Positions 22,585 through 28,372 of a stretch of DNA of 30,814 nucleotides are shown piece by piece (within the stretch, counting starts at the first letter, position 1; the number at the start of each line of letters is the position of its first letter). The notes beneath the pieces are model-generated. The model had not been told where the DNA came from. It did not search any database and was given only the letters and a program-made list of their open reading frames with translations. Origin of the DNA: Alphaproteobacteria bacterium UBA6178 (GTDB lineage: Bacteria; Pseudomonadota; Alphaproteobacteria; Rickettsiales; UBA3002); NCBI GenBank assembly GCA_002422205.1, contig DITS01000045.1, positions 1-30,814 of the forward strand, in the 5' to 3' direction. A program made the position numbers and the translations under genes.

Positions 22585-22665
22585 ACGCGTATCCCATCCG
22601 CGGGGTAGATTAGTCGTTGAGGGGCGTTATGCCAAGTAACAATTCACCTGTGTCCATACGGCTCA

Positions 22666-22719
22666 GCATCCTGCTTGACCTGATTGAGACCCTGCGCTCT
22701 CATTTCGCGCGCCACAGGA
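22666..22719. repeat. Decayed copy of dispersed repeat family 1
   Basis: CATCCTG and CACAGGA bracket a GAGACCCTGCGCTCT core resembling the right half of the 2377-2466 element, but several stem pairs are lost. It lies between lysR and the PHO-box-like site of orphan C. Confidence 0.45.
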
Positions 22720-22737
22720 GAAGGGCCGTTTACTGAA

Positions 22738-22782
22738 AATTCATTGAAATGTCACATACATCCCTGACTCTTTAGCTATAAA
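22738..22782 (+). promoter_or_regulatory. PHO-box-like promoter of orphan C
   Basis: AATTCAT (22738) and ATGTCAC (22749) are 11 bp apart. TATAAA (22777-22782) lies 21 bp after the second unit, the distance expected if a third, unrecognisable unit (22760) occupied the register. The -10 ends 7 nt before the ATG, predicting a leaderless mRNA. Confidence 0.55.
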
Positions 22783-22789
22783 TAGCGGC

Positions 22790-24085
22790 ATGACAGCAAA
22801 ACAGACACAGGACTCGGCGCTTAGCGAATGGTCAGAGTATGTTCGTATGCGAGCCGCATCCTTTGGGCTTTCGGCTAAGGATATCGCCGGAAGGCTGGGC
22901 CAGAAATCCATTCCCATGTCGATGGTTACGCAATGGCTCGATGGTATGTCTGCCCCTGCCACGCCCGAACTTCATGCCCGGCTGATGCAGGTGTTGAAGT
23001 TGCCACATACGATGGACGATATTGCAGCGAATGCGTTAAGTGAAGACCAACAACGTCAGGCCACTTTTCGTGCGCAGATTGAACACGCCTATCACGCCAT
23101 TCCAGAGACGGATAAAACCAGTGATGTGGGTAGTCGTGCTGCGAAGGCATGGGAAGGCGTGCTCCCCAGCACTACCGTTCGTGCGCCGGGCGGTGAAGGG
23201 CTGGTCACTATTCATGATGATGCGGCGCTGCCTAAAAGGCTTTTGGAAGGTAATTTGAAATATAGTGAGCAGAGCGCAGATGAGCTTGCCGCTATGATGG
23301 AAAAGACCCAAAATACCCATGAATTCCTTTCATGTTACCGTGTGTTACTCAGCCACAGGCAGGGAATTTATTGGTCGCAACAGCGAATGGGAAAGGAAGT
23401 AGGGTACTATTATAACTGTGAAATTGGGCCTGACTTACCAGGTATAGACACCTTGCCTAAATTCAAGCGTCTGTTTGAAAAGTTTACGCAGCTCGTGCCC
23501 GTCGATTATCAGGCATTTGAAGACATGGTCATTGCCAATCGGCTGGCTATTATTCATCGAAAACATACCGCCGGTTTTCATGGAAACCATACCGCCGGAC
23601 AGTTAAAAGAGATGCCGCTTCGTTACTGGGAGACAGTGATGGAGCGCTACAATGCGGACATGAACGGTCAGGGTTCGCAGCATCAACCCGTTGCCGGGGC
23701 CGATTGGGCCAAAGCGGTGATTCCGATCGAAAACCAAAGCCATTATTTACGTGCGGCGCGTGGTATGTTGGAATTGTCCACGCATGATGTGGGAAAGGCA
23801 TGTGGAGTCCGTCCAAATGTTGTGAAGAACGTAGAAAATGGCAGCAACGCTAGCAGCAGCCCTGTAGGGCAGAAAATGGCGAAATTTTATGAAGAAAGAC
23901 AAGCGTTGATGCGGAATGGGCAAAAAGACTTGCCTGCATCAGAGCAGAAAAAATTGTTGTTTGATCCGTCTGTTTATCAGCAACTGCCGCCCACGACGTG
24001 GGAGCAAGATCTGAGACTTAGCAAAGAACGAAGAGCACGCAAGGCGGGTGACAAAGGTAATGACGTGGTCCGAGGCAGGTTGTAA
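22790..24085 (+). CDS. Orphan C: hypothetical protein with three HTH-like segments
   Basis: I do not recognise the family. The 431-residue protein contains three stretches patterned like XRE/Cro helix-turn-helix domains: residues about 17-70 (RAASFGLSAKDIAGRLG, then VTQWLDG), about 181-240 (YWSQQRMGKEVGYYYNCEIG) and about 316-375 (RGMLELSTHDVGKACGV, then VKNVENG). The third is the clearest. Between them are helical acidic linkers; the C terminus is basic (RLSKERRARKAG). It may bind DNA at several sites or keep the fold for protein contacts. There is no signal peptide or membrane helix. It converges on trxB with 16 bp between stops. A PHO-box-like promoter lies upstream and no Shine-Dalgarno is visible. 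It is a probable late insertion between lysR and trxB. Confidence 0.65.
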   Translation: MTAKQTQDSALSEWSEYVRMRAASFGLSAKDIAGRLGQKSIPMSMVTQWLDGMSAPATPELHARLMQVLKLPHTMDDIAANALSEDQQRQATFRAQIEHAYHAIPETDKTSDVGSRAAKAWEGVLPSTTVRAPGGEGLVTIHDDAALPKRLLEGNLKYSEQSADELAAMMEKTQNTHEFLSCYRVLLSHRQGIYWSQQRMGKEVGYYYNCEIGPDLPGIDTLPKFKRLFEKFTQLVPVDYQAFEDMVIANRLAIIHRKHTAGFHGNHTAGQLKEMPLRYWETVMERYNADMNGQGSQHQPVAGADWAKAVIPIENQSHYLRAARGMLELSTHDVGKACGVRPNVVKNVENGSNASSSPVGQKMAKFYEERQALMRNGQKDLPASEQKKLLFDPSVYQQLPPTTWEQDLRLSKERRARKAGDKGNDVVRGRL

Positions 24086-24101
24086 CGATTACCGCTTATT
24101 A

Positions 24102-25079
24102 TTACGCGGCTTTTTCGTGTTCGGATTCATGTTCGGCGAGGAATTTTTCGGCTTCTAGGGCGGCCATGCAGCCGGTGCCGGCGGCGGTGACGGCTTGGCG
24201 GTAGATTTTATCCTGCACGTCGCCAGCGGCGAAGACGCCTTCGATATTGGTTTTGGCGGTGCCTGCTTTGGTAAGAATATAGCCCTCGCTATCCATTTCC
24301 AACGGGCTGGATTTGAAAATAGCGGTGTTGGGGTCATGGCCGATGGCGACGAAGGCACCGTCGGCTTTGATGATGCGGCTTTCACCGGTTTTGACGTCCT
24401 TCACCTGTACGCCGGTGAGGCTGGGCGGGTTGTCGGTGCCAATGAATGCTTCGGTGATGCTGTTCCATGCGACTTCGATTTTGGGGTTTTTGAACAGGCG
24501 CTCTTGCCCGATTTTTTCGGCGCGCAGCTCGTCGCGGCGGTGGATGAGGGTGACTTTGCTGGCGAGATTGGCCAGAAACAACGCTTCTTCGACGGCGGTG
24601 TTGCCGCCGCCAATAACGACGACTTCCTTGTTTTTGAAAAAGAATCCATCGCAAGTGGCGCAGGCGGACACACCGAAATTCTGGAATTTCTGCTCGGACT
24701 CGAGGCCCAGCCATTTGGCGCTCGCGCCGGTGGCGATGATGAGGGTGTCGCCGATATAGCTATCGCCTGAATCGCCCTTGGCAACGAAGGGGCGCTTGGA
24801 TAAATCCACCTCCGTAATGATATCATGGATGATATTCGTGCCGACATGCTGGGCTTGCGCTTCCATTTGCTCCATCAGCCATGGGCCCTGAATCGCCTCG
24901 GCAAAGCCGGGATAGTTTTCGACCTCGGTGGTAATGGTGAGCTGACCGCCCGGCTGCATGCCATGCACCATGATGGGCGCGTGACCCGCCCGCGCGGCGT
25001 AAATCGCTGCCGTGCATCCGGCAGCGCCGGAGCCAATGATGAGGACTTTGGTGTGGTGGGTTGCGGGGGCTTTGGCCAT
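24102..25079 (-). CDS. trxB: Thioredoxin-disulfide reductase
   Basis: The 325-residue flavoprotein transfers electrons from NADPH to thioredoxin. It has the FAD motif IIGSGAAGCTAAIYAARAG (14-32), the redox pair Cys140-Cys143 in SACATCDGF, the NADPH-binding IGGGNTAVEEALFL following it, and the C-terminal FAD motif GVFAAGDVQDKIYRQ. GGAG lies 8 nt before ATG 25079. It sits 95 bp downstream of the 2-Cys peroxiredoxin gene on the same strand, so the pair may form an NADPH-thioredoxin-peroxiredoxin route. An inverted heptamer repeat occupies the gap. Confidence 0.96.
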   Translation of the reverse strand: MAKAPATHHTKVLIIGSGAAGCTAAIYAARAGHAPIMVHGMQPGGQLTITTEVENYPGFAEAIQGPWLMEQMEAQAQHVGTNIIHDIITEVDLSKRPFVAKGDSGDSYIGDTLIIATGASAKWLGLESEQKFQNFGVSACATCDGFFFKNKEVVVIGGGNTAVEEALFLANLASKVTLIHRRDELRAEKIGQERLFKNPKIEVAWNSITEAFIGTDNPPSLTGVQVKDVKTGESRIIKADGAFVAIGHDPNTAIFKSSPLEMDSEGYILTKAGTAKTNIEGVFAAGDVQDKIYRQAVTAAGTGCMAALEAEKFLAEHESEHEKAA

Positions 25080-25099
25080 GGATTCACTCCGGGAATGAG

Positions 25100-25166
25100 G
25101 GACTAGAGGCTAGGGACTAGAGGCTAGGGTTTGGGGGTTTAATCCCTAGCCTCTAGCCTCTAGTCC
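25100..25166. repeat. Inverted arrays of 7-bp units between peroxiredoxin and trxB
   Basis: Four + strand heptamers, GGACTAG, AGGCTAG, GGACTAG and AGGCTAG (25100-25127), face three on the minus strand, GGACTAG, AGGCTAG and AGGCTAG (25166-25146). The arms can pair over at least 14 bp. No T-run follows on the minus strand, so it is a long hairpin but not a standard terminator. Confidence 0.85.
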
Positions 25167-25174
25167 CTTTTGTA

Positions 25175-25777
25175 TTACAGCGCTTTTGCGTTGTCTTTGA
25201 GGTAGGAAGCAACCCCTTCGGAGGTGGCTTTCATGCCGGACTGGCCTTTTTGCCAGCCAGCGGGGCAGACTTCGCCATTTTCTTCGGTGAAGTTGAGCGC
25301 TTCGATCATGCGGAGCGCTTCGTCGATATTGCGGCCCAGTGGCAGGTCATTGACGATCTGATGGCGCACAATGCCTTTTTTATCGATCATGAAGGTGCCA
25401 CGGAAGGCGATTGCATCATTCAGCAGCACGTCATAGTCGCGCGCGATGGATTTGGTGAGATCGGCGACCATGGGGAATTTAACCTGACCGATACCGCCTT
25501 TTTCAATCGGGGTGTTTTTCCATGCAAGGTGGGTGAAGTGCGAATCGACGCTGACCGCGATCGGCTCGGCACCGAGGGCCTTGAACTGCTCGACGCGGTT
25601 GTCGAAGGCGATGATTTCGGAGGGGCAAACAAAAGTGAAATCGAGCGGGTAGAAAAACAGAATGCCGATTTTGCCTTTGATATGCGATGACAGGTTGAAT
25701 TTTTCGTTAATGCTGTTGTCGGGCATCACTGCATTAGCGGTGAAATCCGGGGCTGGCTTGCCGACTAGAACGCTCAT
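25175..25777 (-). CDS. Typical 2-Cys peroxiredoxin (AhpC/Prx1 type)
   Basis: The 200-residue cytosolic enzyme reduces hydrogen peroxide, organic hydroperoxides and peroxynitrite. The peroxidatic Cys51 is in DFTFVCPSE and the resolving Cys171 in GEVCPAGW. GGIG with a YDVLL-to-FRGTF region is also typical. The C-terminal arm SYLKDNAKAL gives the usual full length. AAGGAGAG lies 6 nt before ATG 25777. A CCCT-ATAT-AGGG-like inverted sequence about 40 bp upstream (25815-25827) could be an operator but is unassigned. Thioredoxin, the likely reductant, is recycled by the trxB product encoded next door. Confidence 0.94.
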   Translation of the reverse strand: MSVLVGKPAPDFTANAVMPDNSINEKFNLSSHIKGKIGILFFYPLDFTFVCPSEIIAFDNRVEQFKALGAEPIAVSVDSHFTHLAWKNTPIEKGGIGQVKFPMVADLTKSIARDYDVLLNDAIAFRGTFMIDKKGIVRHQIVNDLPLGRNIDEALRMIEALNFTEENGEVCPAGWQKGQSGMKATSEGVASYLKDNAKAL

Positions 25778-25851
25778 AAGGCTCTCCTTGGATTGGGGTT
25801 AATCAAATGTAATACCCTGATATAGGGCGCGGGCGGCGGGCTTTCAATGTT

Positions 25852-26814
25852 TTATTTTGTCAGTAGCGTGTGTAAATGGCTGACGATACGCCCTGCTTCG
25901 TCGAGGGTTTCGCGTGGTTTCCAGTCGAGCTGGGATTGCGGGCTTAAGGGTACGGCATAGCCCTCGTCATGCAGGGTTTGCAGGAACTGGTGGTGTTTGG
26001 AGCCGATTAAATGTTTGGGAGCGAAGGTGAAGACCGGTTTGCCGGTGTAGCAGGCTTCGGAGCACATGGAGATGGAATCGCCGGTGACGATGATGGCATC
26101 GGCCAAGGCGAGCAGGCCGAGATAGGGATTATCGTCGCCGCTTTGCCAATCGAAGATGTGATGCGCGCAGGTGAGGCGCTTTTTGAGAATGGCAGCGGTG
26201 TTGGCAGGCGAGCGGCGGCTGGTGGAGATCAGCAGACTGCCGCCCTGACCGCAAAGCAATTCGGCCATATCGCCGAGCCGTTCGATATCGGCAGGTTTGA
26301 GGCTACCATGGCGGGTGGTACCGCCGATGAGCACGGCGACGAAGGGGCCGGGCAGATGTTCAAACGCAGGGGCGTAATGTTTGGCGGCTTGTTCGAGCGC
26401 CGGATGGCTGAGTGCGTGGAGCGAGCCGATGGTGCGAAGGATGCGCGGATCGAAAGGGGTTTTATCGTGCGCAGGAGCAATGATGGCATCGAAGGGGTCG
26501 AGCCGGTGCGGCCACATGAGTTGTACCAGTTTGGTATTGGGCGAGCGTTTTTTGATGTAGCGCATGACCGGCACGGTGCGGCGGCCTGCCGCGATCACCA
26601 ACTCGGGCCATGGGGCTTTGAGCTCGCGGCGGGTGGCGCGGGTGAGGCCGCAGCGCGAGGTGGCCACCAGCCATGATGGTAGCTTTGCCAATGGCGAATA
26701 ATGCAGCCGCTTGATGAGGTAAGGCAAACTTACGCGCTGCGCGAGGCCAAGGCTTTGCGCGCTGTGACCGGCGCGGTCATCCATGAGCACCCACACGCGC
26801 GGCGCGGCGGCCAT
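25852..26814 (-). CDS. ELM1/DUF1022 family protein (mitochondrial fission ELM1-like)
   Basis: The 320-residue protein matches the bacterial family related to plant ELM1. Marks are VWVLMDDRAGHSAQSLGLA (8-26), PELVIAAGRRT (69-79), LVQLMWP (95-101), VLIGGTT (about 160-166) and the late TGDSISMCSEACYTGKPVF segment. That late segment resembles the nucleotide-sugar pocket of GT-B glycosyltransferases. The bacterial role is unknown; an envelope glycan step is a reasonable inference, while the fission name comes only from Arabidopsis. The start ATG 26814 shares one base with the greA stop, so it is translationally coupled to greA. I see no signal peptide. Confidence 0.85.
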   Translation of the reverse strand: MAAAPRVWVLMDDRAGHSAQSLGLAQRVSLPYLIKRLHYSPLAKLPSWLVATSRCGLTRATRRELKAPWPELVIAAGRRTVPVMRYIKKRSPNTKLVQLMWPHRLDPFDAIIAPAHDKTPFDPRILRTIGSLHALSHPALEQAAKHYAPAFEHLPGPFVAVLIGGTTRHGSLKPADIERLGDMAELLCGQGGSLLISTSRRSPANTAAILKKRLTCAHHIFDWQSGDDNPYLGLLALADAIIVTGDSISMCSEACYTGKPVFTFAPKHLIGSKHHQFLQTLHDEGYAVPLSPQSQLDWKPRETLDEAGRIVSHLHTLLTK

Positions 26815-27287
26815 TAGCGGTACTGCACCGAGAGGATTTCGTAATAGCGCGTGCCTTTGGGGGTGGTGACTTCGGCGCTATCGCCCGCTTTTTTACCGAT
26901 CAAGGCGCGTGCAATGGGGGCGGAGATCGAGATTTTACCGCTCTCTAAATCGGCTTCATATTCGCCGACGATCTGGTAGGTGACTTCGTCGTCGGTTTCT
27001 TCGTCGACCAGCTTGACGGTGGCGCCGAATTTGATGGTATCGCCGCTCATGCTGGCGGGGTCGAACACTTCGGCACGCGACACGGTGGCTTCCAGCTCGA
27101 GGATACGGCCCTCGATGAAGCTCTGTTTGTCGCGCGCGGCGTGGTATTCGGCGTTTTCTGATAAATCGCCATGCTCGCGTGCTTCGGCAATCGCCTTAAT
27201 CACGGCGGGGCGCTCGACCACTTTAAGATTTTTCAATTCGGCTTCCATCCGCGCGAAGCCTTGCGCGGTGACGGGTATGCGTTCCAT
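26814..27287 (-). CDS. greA: Transcription elongation factor GreA
   Basis: The 157-residue factor enters the RNA polymerase secondary channel and stimulates cleavage of backtracked RNA. The N-terminal coiled coil (about 12-75) carries the tip acids in HGDLSENAEYHAARDKQ (39-55). The C-terminal FKBP-like domain runs from about 80 to 157 with ISISAPIARALIGKKAGD. Length is the family norm. AGGGAATT precedes ATG 27287. In many alphaproteobacteria carB is immediately upstream. Here orphan D, on the opposite strand, and repeats lie between them. Confidence 0.96.
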   Translation of the reverse strand: MERIPVTAQGFARMEAELKNLKVVERPAVIKAIAEAREHGDLSENAEYHAARDKQSFIEGRILELEATVSRAEVFDPASMSGDTIKFGATVKLVDEETDDEVTYQIVGEYEADLESGKISISAPIARALIGKKAGDSAEVTTPKGTRYYEILSVQYR

Positions 27288-27317
27288 GGTAATTCCCTGT
27301 TAGACTGTAAAGGCGTA

Positions 27318-27346
27318 ATGTAAGCCCGAATCGGCAGCAACTGCAA
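27318..27346 (-). promoter_or_regulatory. Candidate promoter of greA
   Basis: On the minus strand TTGCAG (27346-27341) and TTACAT (27323-27318) are 17 bp apart. The -10 is weak (three of six). The leader would be about 25 nt. Confidence 0.35.
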
Positions 27347-27372
27347 GTGTTGCGTGCGGGATGGGGGATGGA

Positions 27373-27406
27373 TATTCATGAAAATGTCATAAACACAGGT
27401 GATTAG
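27373..27406 (+). promoter_or_regulatory. PHO-box-like site upstream of orphan D
   Basis: TATTCAT (27373) and ATGTCAT (27384) are 11 bp apart. Ten bp after the second unit is GATTAG (27401-27406), a weak -10. A leader of about 40 nt would carry the TGGAG ribosome site at 27437-27441. Confidence 0.5.
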
Positions 27407-27449
27407 CTGTGCTAGCCTGTAAGCTGACCTGATTTATGGAGCGCTTGCC

Positions 27450-28211
27450 ATGGCCAAACGATATGATTTACCCCGCATCCCTGCAACGGAAGAACCGACA
27501 ATTTGGAACCGGACAATGGGTGTATGGGCTTTTGTGGGGAGCTGGGTTGCGGCCATTGCTGCTCATGTAGGATTAGCGGCAACGGGCATTGATGCCGATC
27601 TAGATCCTGTATTCGATTTGCATGGGGCACATCCAGAGACAACGGCTGAAGCGGTAAAGGAACTGCAACCGGTGCTTAACACTATTGGCGGTACCAATCT
27701 GGCGATTGAATCGGCAACGGGTGTGGCGGCAGTAGCGGGTGGTCTTTCCGGCAAAGCAAAGATGGAGCGCGAGCTGCAAACCGGTAAGGTGGTGAAAGAC
27801 CCGACCTTCTGGAATGGTGGTATTGTGTCTGGTATTATGGCTGTGTCTGTCCCTGCCGGTGTAGCCGTTGCTTCACTTTTTCTTGTCGGTGCGCCGCTAC
27901 TAGGGGTGGCTGTTGCCGCTGCGGGGTTTGTGGCATCATTAGGTGCTGCTATTTATGGCGGGTTTGCTGTTAAAGGTAAAATGCAGCAGGAGTTTAATCA
28001 ATCGCTGGCGATTAAAGAAGAGATTGAGTTGCAGCGCGGGTATGGCAAGTGCCCTGTTATGGCGCAGCAACATGCCTATGTGAATTCGGTGACGCCGGAA
28101 GAAAGTCAGGCTTTAGAGGCCGCGCAAGGACGTGGTGTCGATAGTGGCAAGTCGTTTGTTCAGGCGCTGGATGAGGCGCGGCATTTATCATCGGTACCGC
28201 AGCTGGGGTAA
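27450..28211 (+). CDS. Orphan D: hypothetical membrane protein
   Basis: I do not recognise the family. The 253-residue protein has one clear helix at 23-45 (MGVWAFVGSWVAAIAAHV) and a long Gly/Ala/Val hydrophobic block at 124-172 that can form two more helices (GIVSGIMAVSVPAGVAVASL and LGVAVAAAGFVASLGAAIYG). A weaker one is at 84-100. The loop at 46-70 is acidic; the last 75 residues are hydrophilic and probably cytoplasmic, with a single Cys in YGKCPVM. TGGAG lies 8 nt before ATG 27450. The gene is inserted, in opposite orientation, between carB and greA, and has a two-unit PHO-box-like site. No transport motif is visible. Confidence 0.7.
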   Translation: MAKRYDLPRIPATEEPTIWNRTMGVWAFVGSWVAAIAAHVGLAATGIDADLDPVFDLHGAHPETTAEAVKELQPVLNTIGGTNLAIESATGVAAVAGGLSGKAKMERELQTGKVVKDPTFWNGGIVSGIMAVSVPAGVAVASLFLVGAPLLGVAVAAAGFVASLGAAIYGGFAVKGKMQQEFNQSLAIKEEIELQRGYGKCPVMAQQHAYVNSVTPEESQALEAAQGRGVDSGKSFVQALDEARHLSSVPQLG

Positions 28212-28240
28212 TGGGCTAGTGGCTGGGTAGGCGTTCTTGT

Positions 28241-28318
28241 CGCCTCCTGAGATCCTGCGCTCTTGCTTCGCAAGCCGCAGGATGACGGGGAAAAGGGGCG
28301 AGCCGCAGGATGACGGGG
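28241..28318. repeat. Half copies of dispersed repeat family 1
   Basis: 28241-28287 matches the right half of the 2377-2466 element, including GAGATCCTG, the CTTGCTTCGCAAG tip and CAGGATGACG. 28300-28318 repeats only its last part, AGCCGCAGGATGACGGGG. The left half is missing. Confidence 0.7.
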
Positions 28319-28328
28319 GAGGAGTGGT

Positions 28329-28350
28329 AGCTGCGGAGACGGACGCAGCT
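28329..28350. repeat. Short perfect hairpin downstream of carB
   Basis: Seven-base arms AGCTGCG (28329-28335) and CGCAGCT (28344-28350) enclose an 8-base loop. On the minus strand it lies 23 bp after the carB stop but has no T-run, so its role as a terminator is doubtful. Confidence 0.45.
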
Positions 28351-28372
28351 GGTCACGGGGTGATCGTATTTT

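Noticed and set aside
25100..25166. Ordinary intrinsic terminator of the peroxiredoxin gene
   Set aside because: The hairpin is long but lacks a T-run on the minus strand, and its arms are tandem 7-bp units rather than a GC-rich stem.
25815..25827. Rrf2/IscR or OxyR operator upstream of the peroxiredoxin gene
   Set aside because: The short inverted sequence does not fit a published consensus I can recall well enough to name; it is left as an unassigned palindrome.
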